Source of the DNA: Prolixibacteraceae bacterium
Lineage (GTDB): Bacteria > Bacteroidota > Bacteroidia > Bacteroidales > Prolixibacteraceae
NCBI GenBank assembly: GCA_009773765.1
Contig: WTWZ01000019.1
Span: 1-52,248 of the forward strand
Direction: 5' to 3'
DNA: 52,248 bases
The position numbers were made by a program, and so were the translations under genes. Shown here in pieces: positions 1 to 7,941 of this stretch. Each line of letters begins with the position of its first letter. Positions within the stretch are counted from its first letter, which is position 1. Under the pieces are notes generated by a model. That model had not been told where the DNA came from and ran no database searches. It was given only the letters and a program-made list of their open reading frames with translations.

Positions 1-45
1 ATACAGGGTTTATCGGTAAAAGAAATCAAAGAGATCGCAGAATAA
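1..45 (+). CDS. 3' end of an unidentified gene
   Basis: An open frame enters from the left edge and ends with LSVKEIKEIAE and a TAA stop. Only 14 residues are visible, so no family can be assigned. About 130 bp of AT-rich DNA separates it from the next gene. Confidence 0.35.
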   Translation: MQGLSVKEIKEIAE

Positions 46-174
46 AATCACGCACGGGCCTTCTCATATCTTTCAATTTCTTAAAAACCCTTAAACATCA
101 ATATCTGTAATTATTTTTCTTATAAATCGGCCTATTTTTGGTTAACAATTATTCAGAAAACAAAAACAGATTTT

Positions 175-2808
175 ATGCATCTAAGGGATTTTCATTTATT
201 TCCGTTTATAATATTCTTCCTGTTAGTTTCATTTCAATCACGGGCACAATTTGTTAGAGGCAAAATTATCAACGAAAAAAATGAGCCTGTCCCATTCGCA
301 ACTATTTTTGTATCAGAAACGAAGGAGGGGACTATTTCAAACGACCATGGCAATTATCTGATCCAATTAGCGAATGGCATTTATCATTTTACCATACGGT
401 CGTTGGGCTATCAACAGGTATTTAAGGAAATAAATGTAGATGCCGACAGTATAACCCTGGATATTAAACTTCGGCTTCAACCTTTCGAAATCAAGGAGGT
501 AAAAGTATTTCCCGGAAAGGAAGACCCGGCGTGGTTCATTATGCGAAAGGCCATAGCAAAAGCGCCTTTCTACCGAACCAAAATTAAACATTATGAAGCC
601 GACATGTACATCAAAAGTAATTTTGCATTTACCAGCATTCCAAAAGTTTATCAAAACAAAATTGAAGTTGAAGGAAGGAAACTAAAGGAATTAATCAAGG
701 AAAATGTTACTTATATTATTGAATCCCAAAACAAAATTATTTATACTTACCCCAACAAATACGAACAAAAGGTAATCAGCAAAAAAACATCGCTAACAGG
801 TTTTGATGAGCCACCCGTACTTGAATTTATGTCGGCCAGTTTTTACGATGAACGCCCAATCCGGGTTATTTCTCCGCTATCATCGCTCGCGTTTAAACAT
901 TACAGTTTCAGGTACGAAGGTTTTATTACAGTTGGAAATTACGACGTTTTCAAAATTAAAGTTACCCCCAACCGCAAAAGCGACGAGTTGGTTGATGGTT
1001 ATATTTATATTGCTGACAAACTTTGGTGCATCTACAACCTCGATTTCAAGGGACGTTTCGAGTTTTTTGATTACCGCATAAAACAGCAATTCGAAAATTT
1101 AGGCAACAACAACTGGTTGCCGGTTTCCAACCAAACCGACGTTAATTTATCGATGCTGGGGCTTAAAGGACAGTTTTATTATGGTGTTGCCTTAAAATAC
1201 AATGTTGTTGATGAAAATAATTTCGGTGAAATCCAATTCCGGGAAACTGAAAAACCTGCCACCGCCCAAACAAGGCAACCCGGGGAGAAAGAGAAAAAAC
1301 TGAGGACAGAAGCAGGGGCACTTTTGGCAAAAGAAGAACTTACCAACCGGGAAGTGGCCAAGGCATCAAAACTTAACCGCAAAATCCTTAAAGAACAATA
1401 CAAAGATACTTTATTAACCGATGTTTTTCGAACCAATTACAAAGTTGAAAAGCTAAAAGATACCCTGGCAAACGATTTTGCATTTTGGGATACCATCAGG
1501 GCAATTCCGCTAACCCAGGCCGAAATGCAAAGTTATGCAACAACCGACTCACTGATGCGCATGAAACAGGCCGAAACGGGTTCACTGAGCGAAGCAAAAC
1601 CTGCAAATGAAAAAACACTGGCTTCAAAAATACTTCTTGGCAACTGGGATTTAGCTAAAGATTCGGCTTTAAGACTTGGATACGATGGGCTGTTTTCATT
1701 TAAAAATTTTGATTTTAACGCTGTTGACGGCTACAAATACCGTCAGAAAATGGAGTTTGATTTCAGATTGGGCCCAGAAAAAAGAATCGAAATTACTCCC
1801 GAAATTGGTTATGCTTTCAACAGGAATACGATATTTGGATCGGTAAACAACACTTTCAGAAATATTTTTTGGAAAAACGGTAGCTTGAAATTTGGAATTG
1901 GAAAAGAAAGCCGCGACTTTAAAACCAGTCCTCCCGGGATTCAACCAATTTTAAATGCTGCAAGCACCTGGTTTTTTGCCGAAAACTATATGAAATTATA
2001 CGAAACAGCCTTTTTAAAACTTCAAGTATCGCACCGGTTCAAAGAAAAGTTCACATTGTTTACTTTGGCAGAATACAACGATTTCAGGCCGCTTGACAAC
2101 ATCGCTGTATATATTTTCTCTAAAGGGAACGAATTTTCATCCAACCTCCCGCAAGATTTTAATTTCGAAAGTCCGGAATTAGCAGCTCAAAAAAGTTTTA
2201 TGTACACCATTGGCGCCAACTGTTACAGGCGCCAGCGAAAACCCTGGTTGCAGGAATCGCCATTTATTTTTATAAAAGATTTTTACACTTTTAACCTTCA
2301 GTGGAAACAGGGTGTAAAAGATATTTTTTCGTCGGTTTCAGATTTCAGCCAGATTGATTTCAGTTATCATCAGCAGGCCAACATTTCACCCTCGGCAGGT
2401 ATTGACGTACGGGTAAATGCCGGCCATTTTTTTAGTACGGGCCAAATGCACTTCTCGCAGTTTCAACATTTCAGAACCAACGAAATACCGGTCCTGCTCA
2501 ACTTCTTTACTCATTCTTTTCAATTGTTAAGCGATTACGGGCCAGCCACCAACCAAAGCTATCTGAATATTTGGGCCGAATTGCGCACGGAGTATATTCT
2601 GCTGCGTTACCTGTCGCTAATCAATACCAAAACCTGGAGCGAAAGTTTGCATCTCAATTATATTACAACACCGGCGCTCAACAACTATTGGGAAGCCGGG
2701 TACAGTTTAAACAGTTTATTTTTTGTGGGCAACATTGGTGTATTTACCGGGTTTAAGGAGAGTAAATTTGAAAGTGCAATGTTCAAAATTACCATTTCAG
2801 GTTATTAA
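175..2808 (+). CDS. DUF5686 outer-membrane protein with N-terminal carboxypeptidase-regulatory-like domain
   Basis: The 877-residue product begins with a hydrophobic signal peptide (about residues 1-24, ending in SRAQF). A carboxypeptidase D regulatory-like beta-sandwich follows (about 27-95; GKIINEKNEPVPFATIFV, then a typical SLGYQ end). This arrangement is known from the Bacteroidota DUF5686 family, which is predicted to form an outer-membrane beta-barrel at its C-terminus. The C-terminal half has the alternating aromatic strands and terminal aromatic residue (SGY) expected for such a barrel. A charged region near residues 360-410 (KEKKLRTEAGALLAKEEL) probably links the domains. It appears monocistronic. 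The molecular function is unknown; a role in envelope biogenesis or transport is inference. Confidence 0.85.
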   Translation: MHLRDFHLFPFIIFFLLVSFQSRAQFVRGKIINEKNEPVPFATIFVSETKEGTISNDHGNYLIQLANGIYHFTIRSLGYQQVFKEINVDADSITLDIKLRLQPFEIKEVKVFPGKEDPAWFIMRKAIAKAPFYRTKIKHYEADMYIKSNFAFTSIPKVYQNKIEVEGRKLKELIKENVTYIIESQNKIIYTYPNKYEQKVISKKTSLTGFDEPPVLEFMSASFYDERPIRVISPLSSLAFKHYSFRYEGFITVGNYDVFKIKVTPNRKSDELVDGYIYIADKLWCIYNLDFKGRFEFFDYRIKQQFENLGNNNWLPVSNQTDVNLSMLGLKGQFYYGVALKYNVVDENNFGEIQFRETEKPATAQTRQPGEKEKKLRTEAGALLAKEELTNREVAKASKLNRKILKEQYKDTLLTDVFRTNYKVEKLKDTLANDFAFWDTIRAIPLTQAEMQSYATTDSLMRMKQAETGSLSEAKPANEKTLASKILLGNWDLAKDSALRLGYDGLFSFKNFDFNAVDGYKYRQKMEFDFRLGPEKRIEITPEIGYAFNRNTIFGSVNNTFRNIFWKNGSLKFGIGKESRDFKTSPPGIQPILNAASTWFFAENYMKLYETAFLKLQVSHRFKEKFTLFTLAEYNDFRPLDNIAVYIFSKGNEFSSNLPQDFNFESPELAAQKSFMYTIGANCYRRQRKPWLQESPFIFIKDFYTFNLQWKQGVKDIFSSVSDFSQIDFSYHQQANISPSAGIDVRVNAGHFFSTGQMHFSQFQHFRTNEIPVLLNFFTHSFQLLSDYGPATNQSYLNIWAELRTEYILLRYLSLINTKTWSESLHLNYITTPALNNYWEAGYSLNSLFFVGNIGVFTGFKESKFESAMFKITISGY

Positions 2809-2997
2809 ATCTGCAAAACAGCGATTCCAATCAGCAAAAACACCCTTTTATTCCGCTCCGCACCAGTTATAAAAATACATTTAATGCATTGCCCGGCGCT
2901 CAGAATTTTATCCAATTGTAATTTCTGGTTGTATCTTCGTTTTTTTGCAAAATTTTTATTTTTGTGCGATTATATAATCCGAAAAATCGATTTTAAA

Positions 2998-4149
2998 ATG
3001 AAACGTGGATTTCAAATTGTGATACTGCTGGCGACATTACTTGCCTTTTCAAGCTGCAAAAAGATAACGAATGATATTCTTTTCGACAGTAAATACAAAA
3101 AGGAAATTGCTGAAGTCAAAAAAGAGGCGTCGATGTACCTGATGATCAACAATATTCCGGGCGGCTCAATTGCTATTGCCAAAGAAGGAAAAATAATTTA
3201 TGCCGAGGCAATAGGACTTGCCTCAACGGACCTTGAAGTACCGGCCAACAGAAAAACTAAATTCAGGATTGGAGAGATTTCGGAACTGTTTACTTCATTA
3301 ATTTACCAGATAATGGTTGAAGATGGCACTTTGCACCCCGATTCCAGTGTGCAGCATTATTTACCTGATTATCCGGTGCCAGTTTTAATGAATACACAGC
3401 AAAAAATAACCATCAGCCAGTTGGTAAATCATTCATCGGGAATAAGGCAATCTACCGATGATGAACTGGATTGGGCCAAACTAAACACAACCATTCAAAC
3501 CGGGCTGGATTTGTTTAAAAATGACCCTCTGAACAGCATTCCCGGCTGGAATGAAAATTCCTCCGTATTTAATTACAATTTGCTGGGCGCCATTATGGAA
3601 AAAGCAACCGGAAAAATTTTTCCTGAACTGGTAAAGAACTACATAACCGACACGTTAAAATTAACCAACACGGTGGTTGACAATCCGTTTAGGACCATTA
3701 CAGGACGTACGGACTTTTATGATTACAACATGGTTTCGCAGGTTATGAATGCCACATTCAGGGATTTGCGCTTTCGTGCCCCGTCTGAAGGGCTGCTTTC
3801 AAATGCCGAAGACCTTGTAAAACTGGGAAATGCCTTGCTATATTCTGATGAAATCCCTGAACAAATAAAAAAGCGTTTATTTGAACCTGTCCAGTTAAAG
3901 GGAGATTTTCAGCCAACCATGGCCAACGGTTGGCTTTTTCTCAGAAATAAACGTGGAGAATTATCGTATGGCAGAGTTGGCGGGGTAACTGGCGGAGGGG
4001 CTGTTATACTTATCATCCCCGACAAAAAACTGGTTATTGCAGGAACGGTTAACTTAACCTCATCTGATGAAATTCCTGTATTTAAATTGATTGCACCTTT
4101 TCTGAGAGAATCAGAAAATTCGGTTGAGAAAAAGGAAACCCGGGAATAA
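2998..4149 (+). CDS. Serine-hydrolase (class C beta-lactamase) fold lipoprotein, probably a pseudoenzyme
   Basis: The start at 2998 is chosen because it gives a lipoprotein signal (MKRGFQIVILLATLLAFSSC, lipid on Cys20); an upstream in-frame start at 2884 only adds an implausible leader. The 383-residue protein follows the class C beta-lactamase/DD-peptidase fold: LVNHSSGI (143-150), LLGAIMEKATGK (195-206) and GGAVILIIPDKKLVIAG (333-349). The catalytic positions are not conserved. The SxxK equivalent reads GEISE (Glu93/Glu96), the YxN equivalent reads SSV (188-190), and the HxG equivalent begins with Arg326 (GRVGG). It is therefore probably a periplasmic or outer-membrane lipoprotein that binds rather than hydrolyses. 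The fold assignment is firm; the lack of activity is inferred. Confidence 0.8.
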   Translation: MKRGFQIVILLATLLAFSSCKKITNDILFDSKYKKEIAEVKKEASMYLMINNIPGGSIAIAKEGKIIYAEAIGLASTDLEVPANRKTKFRIGEISELFTSLIYQIMVEDGTLHPDSSVQHYLPDYPVPVLMNTQQKITISQLVNHSSGIRQSTDDELDWAKLNTTIQTGLDLFKNDPLNSIPGWNENSSVFNYNLLGAIMEKATGKIFPELVKNYITDTLKLTNTVVDNPFRTITGRTDFYDYNMVSQVMNATFRDLRFRAPSEGLLSNAEDLVKLGNALLYSDEIPEQIKKRLFEPVQLKGDFQPTMANGWLFLRNKRGELSYGRVGGVTGGGAVILIIPDKKLVIAGTVNLTSSDEIPVFKLIAPFLRESENSVEKKETRE

Positions 4150-4169
4150 ATTTATTTACGGTTGAATTA

Positions 4170-5120
4170 TCAGGAGAATAGCGATTCAACAAATTCGTGT
4201 TTTCTGAAAATCTGGAGATGTTCCATTTTTTCGCCAATTCCGATGTATTTAACCGGTATTTTAAACTGGTCTGAAATGCCAATCACTACCCCACCCTTTG
4301 CCGTCCCATCGAGTTTAGTGAGGGCCAGCGCGGTAACTTCGGTTGCCAATGTAAATTGTTTGGCCTGTTCAAATGCATTCTGTCCCGTTGAACCATCAAG
4401 GATCAGTAAAACCTCGTGTGGCGCTTCTGGAACAATTTTCTGCATCACTTTTTTTATTTTCGACAATTCGTTCATCAGGTTCACCTTATTGTGCAAACGG
4501 CCTGCGGTATCGATAATTACTACATCTGCGCCCGATGCCTTTGCTGAAGCGATGGTATCGTAAGTTACTGAAGCCGGGTCGGCGCCCATTTTTTGTTTCA
4601 CAATCGGAACATCGACACGTTTTGCCCAAATTTCAAGCTGTTCGATTGCTGCAGCCCTGAAAGTATCTGCCGCGCCAAGCACTACTTTTTTTCCGGCTTG
4701 TTTAAAATTATATGCCAGTTTACCAATAGTTGTTGTTTTTCCAACGCCATTTACCCCTACCACCATAATTACATATGGCCCATCGGTTTCAGGCAAATCG
4801 AAATCCGAAACATCGGCCGAATTATTTTCATCCAGAAGCGCAGTTATTTCCTCTTTCAGTATTTTATTTAACTCATCCACACCCAAATACTTATCGCGCG
4901 CAACACGTTCCTCGATTCTTTTGATAATTTTCAAGGTGGTGTCAACCCCCACATCCGATGAAATTAAAACCTCTTCCAGGTTGTCGAGCACTTCATCGTC
5001 AACCTTCGACTTACCGATAACTGCCCGGCCAAGTTTAACAAAAACGCTCTCTTTTGTTTTGGCTAGCCCTTCATCAAGATTTTGCTTTTTCTTTTTGTCA
5101 AAAAATCCAAATATTCCCAT
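4170..5120 (-). CDS. ftsY: Signal recognition particle receptor FtsY
   Basis: SRP-type GTPase that docks ribosome-nascent-chain/Ffh complexes at the inner membrane. An N-terminal helical N domain (about 20-100) is followed by the G domain with GVNGVGKTT (122-130), DTFRAAA (152-158), DTAGR (204-208) and TKLDGTAKGG (268-277). At 316 residues it is a short FtsY with almost no acidic A domain; a Lys-rich stretch follows the GIFGFF start. It is last in the order rpmB-rpmG-DUF4295-ftsY, a gene order common in Bacteroidota, after a gap of about 135 bp that contains a weak hairpin. Confidence 0.97.
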   Translation of the reverse strand: MGIFGFFDKKKKQNLDEGLAKTKESVFVKLGRAVIGKSKVDDEVLDNLEEVLISSDVGVDTTLKIIKRIEERVARDKYLGVDELNKILKEEITALLDENNSADVSDFDLPETDGPYVIMVVGVNGVGKTTTIGKLAYNFKQAGKKVVLGAADTFRAAAIEQLEIWAKRVDVPIVKQKMGADPASVTYDTIASAKASGADVVIIDTAGRLHNKVNLMNELSKIKKVMQKIVPEAPHEVLLILDGSTGQNAFEQAKQFTLATEVTALALTKLDGTAKGGVVIGISDQFKIPVKYIGIGEKMEHLQIFRKHEFVESLFS

Positions 5121-5191
5121 ACTTTACTGATTTTCAGCGACTAAAATAATAATATTTTGGTTTGTTCCCATCATTCAGAAATTAAAACAAA

Positions 5192-5220
5192 AAAAGCTCT
5201 CACCTATGATGAAAGCTTTT
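5192..5220 (-). terminator. Weak hairpin between DUF4295 gene and ftsY
   Basis: AAAAGCT (5192-5198) and AGCTTTT (5214-5220) can pair in the short gap. It may be a partial terminator or attenuator between the ribosomal-protein genes and ftsY. The stem is short and AT-rich. Confidence 0.3.
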
Positions 5221-5254
5221 CCTGTTTTATGGAATACGATTGTAAAATTCAGGA

Positions 5255-5407
5255 TTATTTTGAAAAATAACCTGTAACTTCCTCGTTTGGAACAACTTCT
5301 TCTTTAAAAATATAAGCTCCGGTTTTTGGCGATTTGCTCACTTTAATCACTTTTGCATACCCTTTACCTTCACCTTTTTGTAATGTTGCAACCGTTTTCT
5401 TTGCCAT
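5255..5407 (-). CDS. DUF4295 small basic protein
   Basis: A 50-residue reading frame beginning MAKKTVATLQKGEGKG and ending EEVTGYFSK. Small Lys-rich proteins of the DUF4295 family follow rpmG in most Bacteroidota, exactly as here. The start lies 8 bp beyond the rpmG stop, so the genes are surely cotranscribed. A ribosome-associated role is inferred from context only. Confidence 0.85.
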   Translation of the reverse strand: MAKKTVATLQKGEGKGYAKVIKVSKSPKTGAYIFKEEVVPNEEVTGYFSK

Positions 5408-5415
5408 GACTTAAA

Positions 5416-5604
5416 CTATTTAATTTCTTTATGTACTGTTACCTTTTTCAAAATCGGGTTGTACTTTCTTAATTCCAACCGTTCAGTTGTATTTTTCCTG
5501 TTTTTGGTGGTAATATACCTCGAGGTCCCGGCAATGCCACTTGTTTTATGCTCAGTGCATTCCATTATCACCTGAATTCTGTTGCCTTTACTTTTCTTAG
5601 CCAT
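5416..5604 (-). CDS. rpmG: 50S ribosomal protein L33
   Basis: The 62-residue product has the L33 pattern: [14 protein letters not shown], then [23 protein letters not shown] and the Lys-rich end [10 protein letters not shown]. The paired zinc cysteines of some L33 forms are absent (only one Cys), so it is a zinc-independent type. It starts 12 bp after rpmB. Confidence 0.97.
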   Translation of the reverse strand: MAKKSKGNRIQVIMECTEHKTSGIAGTSRYITTKNRKNTTERLELRKYNPILKKVTVHKEIK

Positions 5605-5616
5605 TGTTGAAAGTCT

Positions 5617-5859
5617 TTAATTTTTTTCGACTAAACCTTTTTCGCGCGCGTTTTTCAAAGCTGCATTCAGGCCATTTTTATTAACGGTGCGGATACCTGC
5701 CGCTGAAATTGTTAAATATACCCAGCGATTTTCATCGGGTAAAAAAAACTTCTTTTTAAACAGGTTTACATCGAACTTTCTTTTCGTTCTCCTTTTCGAG
5801 TGCGAAACGTTGTTCCCACCCATCGCTCTTTTACCTGTTATCTGACAAACTCGTGACAT
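5617..5859 (-). CDS. rpmB: 50S ribosomal protein L28
   Basis: The 80-residue product begins [20 protein letters not shown], followed by [19 protein letters not shown] and the C-terminal [14 protein letters not shown] motif typical of L28. First gene of the rpmB-rpmG-DUF4295-ftsY operon; its promoter must lie in the AT-rich stretch after 5859. Confidence 0.97.
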   Translation of the reverse strand: MSRVCQITGKRAMGGNNVSHSKRRTKRKFDVNLFKKKFFLPDENRWVYLTISAAGIRTVNKNGLNAALKNAREKGLVEKN

Positions 5860-6107
5860 ATATTATTTCTTAATGTTCAAAATAAACACTTTCTTTAAAC
5901 GGAGTGCAAAGAAAATACTTTTTTGCAAAATAATCAAACAGATGCACAAGTTTTTACATAAACAATTAACAATTTATTGTTGAGATGTTTTCAAAACCTT
6001 ATTGCCCTCAAAATAAACCGTTAAACAATATTATGGATAAAACAAAAGTATAATTTTATCGGAAATCCTGGCTAAGCCGTTAGGAAGTAAAATAAACCTG
6101 GCCGGGA
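5860..6107. other. AT-rich intergenic region upstream of rpmB
   Basis: No open frame or RNA is recognisable. It should contain the leftward promoter of the rpmB operon, but no clear -7/-33 pair was found. The left end of the insertion-sequence remnant follows. Confidence 0.4.
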
Positions 6108-6219
6108 TTAACCCAACTTGCGCAAGAATCAATTCCCTGAAAAAAACATCATTTTTTATAGTGCTGATTATTAATTACATACAAAATTTGGCTAAAATAT
6201 TTTCTTATAGCCTTATTTG

Positions 6220-6262
6220 CAAAGCACTGATAATCAATGATAGGAATTTCGAAAGTGCTTTG
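6220..6262. repeat. Inverted repeat in the leader of the transposase remnant
   Basis: CAAAGCACT (6220-6228) pairs with AGTGCTTTG (6254-6262), upstream of the transposase start. It may fold the leader and limit transposase expression, as seen for other insertion sequences; this role is inferred. Confidence 0.4.
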
Positions 6263-6301
6263 TAGTCCCCTAAAACGAGTTACATATAAAAAAATTACAT
6301 A

Positions 6302-7313
6302 TTGTATGTTTGTGGCATGTTTATAAAAGTCATACCTAAAATCGACCGCAACACTGGCAAGGCGTACAACTATTACCAGTTATGCGAAAGCTACCGCCTT
6401 GGCGGTAAAGTGCGGCACCGCAGCATCCTGTCGCTTGGCAACCTGATTGAACTATCAGACAATAAGGACTTTAAGCTACTTGCCGACCGTATTGAGCAAC
6501 TTGTTTGCGGCAACCTGCCACTGTACCCAACACCGCCTGTGGTGGAAGCCCTGGCGCACAGGTTCTATAACCAGATTATTGTGCTTATTTCAGCCGCGCG
6601 GTCCACCCGGCCTCGGAACATGCCACGGTTGACTGGCTGAACGATAACAGTGCACTGTGCGAACTGATGGGAATGGAAGCCCCGTTGGTAAACCGCCATC
6701 AGTTGTATGCCACCAGCCGTTTGCTCTATAACAACAAGGAAAAAAGGCAACAAGTATGGCATGGAAAAGGGCAGTTCCTGCTTCCCGGAAAGAAGAAGGG
6801 GTTTATTTCCTGAGAACCTCCGAAAAAGACATCAACGAAGTAACGTTCTGGAACATCTACAATACCATCCGCGAAATAGAGGCCTCGTTCCGCATCCTGA
6901 AAACCGACCTCGAAATACGCCTTGTTTTCCATAAAACCGACGAAAACACGATGGCACACCTGTTCCTTGCCGTACTGGCATACCAACTGGTAAGTACCAT
7001 CCGATACCGTTTAAAGGCAAAAGGGATACACTACGACTGGTCGCACATCGTCAGGATTATGAACACGCAGAAAGCTGCAACCGTTACCATGCAGGACAAA
7101 AACGACCGGAAAATATACATCCGTAAATGCAGTAAACCCGAAACCAAAGCAAGTGTTTATTTCAATAAAGAAGTAAGTGAAATTTACGATGCCCTGGGGT
7201 ATAAATACCAACCCTGGATACGAAAATCCCTGCCTGTTCGGCAGACAGGCGTGTTACCCGAAAAGCAATCCCGAAAAACGGTTGATACTGATTGTTTGGA
7301 AATTACAAGTTAG
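6302..7313 (+). pseudogene. IS1634-family transposase, internally deleted and frameshifted
   Basis: The N-terminal part (from 6302; FIKVIPKIDRNTGKAYNYY, SYRLGGKVRHRSILSLGNL) shifts frame near 6590-6600. It continues in another frame as TVDWLNDNSALCELMGMEAP through YATSRLLYNNKEK (to about 6745), then resumes in the third frame (6756-7313). That last part holds YFLRTSEKD, the YNTIREIEASFRILKTDL segment with the catalytic Glu/Lys region, and IVRIMNTQKAATVTMQ. The middle, which should carry the first two acidic catalytic residues, is largely missing. No active enzyme can be made. Confidence 0.85.
7231..7250. repeat. Short GC-rich palindromic repeat inside the transposase remnant
   Basis: TGCCTGTTCGGCAGACAGGC is an imperfect palindrome encoding PVRQTG in the remnant's frame. 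Repeats of this composition are scattered in Bacteroidota genomes; here it appears inserted in the C-terminal tail of the dead transposase. Confidence 0.45.
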
Positions 7314-7328
7314 ATATTGCAAGTTGGG

Positions 7329-7754
7329 TTAAGCAATGGATAATCTGTCCTGATTCCCCTTATTTGGAATAATTTGTATGTCGTCAGGCTTTTTCTCAAG
7401 CTGTGTTTTTGCTTTTTTATTCAACTGAGCAAATGCCTCAGCAAAAGAATTAAATTCCCTGTTGACTTTTAAAATTTTAATTTTTGGATTTGGCTTGTCC
7501 ACTAATTCAGCATAAACAGGTTTTTTAGTATCCTGATTACCAAATGCAATTAATTTATCCTCTTCGTAGTTGAACAAAAACTCCTGGTGCTCTGCCAAAA
7601 CAAATTCGAGGCCTGAACGCTGAAACTTAATTTCATAAAAGCGTGCATAAATAATATACACCTTACCATCGGGCAAGCCATAAAACTGAGCAGGAAAATT
7701 AGTAGGCAAATATGTTACAAACGATTTGTGGATTAGCTTTGCAAAGATTTCCAT
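7329..7754 (-). CDS. Unrecognised 141-residue protein
   Basis: The start at 7754 (MEIFAKLIHKSFVTYLP) is preferred; an upstream in-frame start at 7817 is possible. The product is soluble, with no signal peptide or membrane segment, a beta-rich N-terminal half (LPDGKVYIIYARFYEIKF) and a charged helical end (FAEAFAQLNKKAKTQLEKK). The stop codon is supplied by the TTAA at the tip of the adjacent IS remnant, so the original C-terminus may have been replaced when the element inserted. Function unknown. Confidence 0.6.
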   Translation of the reverse strand: MEIFAKLIHKSFVTYLPTNFPAQFYGLPDGKVYIIYARFYEIKFQRSGLEFVLAEHQEFLFNYEEDKLIAFGNQDTKKPVYAELVDKPNPKIKILKVNREFNSFAEAFAQLNKKAKTQLEKKPDDIQIIPNKGNQDRLSIA

Positions 7755-7941
7755 AATGGTTGGTCGTTTATAATTCAATAATGGTCGTAAATGTATAAAA
7801 AAAGTTATTAACTGCAAATCAATATTTGTAACTAATTAATTTTTAGTTTTTAAGAAATATGATTGTTGATAACTCGTAAAAGTATCCAGTATATTGATTC
7901 ATTTGAACAACAAGTTAGCTAATCATTTACTTATTCAGAAG

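Larger units (their letters stand above)
6108..7332 (+). mobile_element. Decayed IS1634-type insertion sequence with terminal inverted repeats
   Basis: A 14-bp perfect inverted repeat bounds the segment: TTAACCCAACTTGC at 6108-6121 and its complement GCAAGTTGGGTTAA at 7319-7332. Between them lies a transposase remnant in three frames. TTAA occurs at both outer ends, so the true tips may be CCCAACTTGC with a 4-bp TTAA target duplication. The element is about 1.2 kb, whereas intact IS1634-type elements are nearer 2 kb, so it has lost its centre. The right tip forms the stop codon of the neighbouring minus-strand gene. Confidence 0.7.

Noticed and set aside
2884-2997. Longer N-terminus for the serine-hydrolase-fold lipoprotein
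   Set aside because: The lipoprotein signal peptide begins at 2998; the extra residues would bury it.
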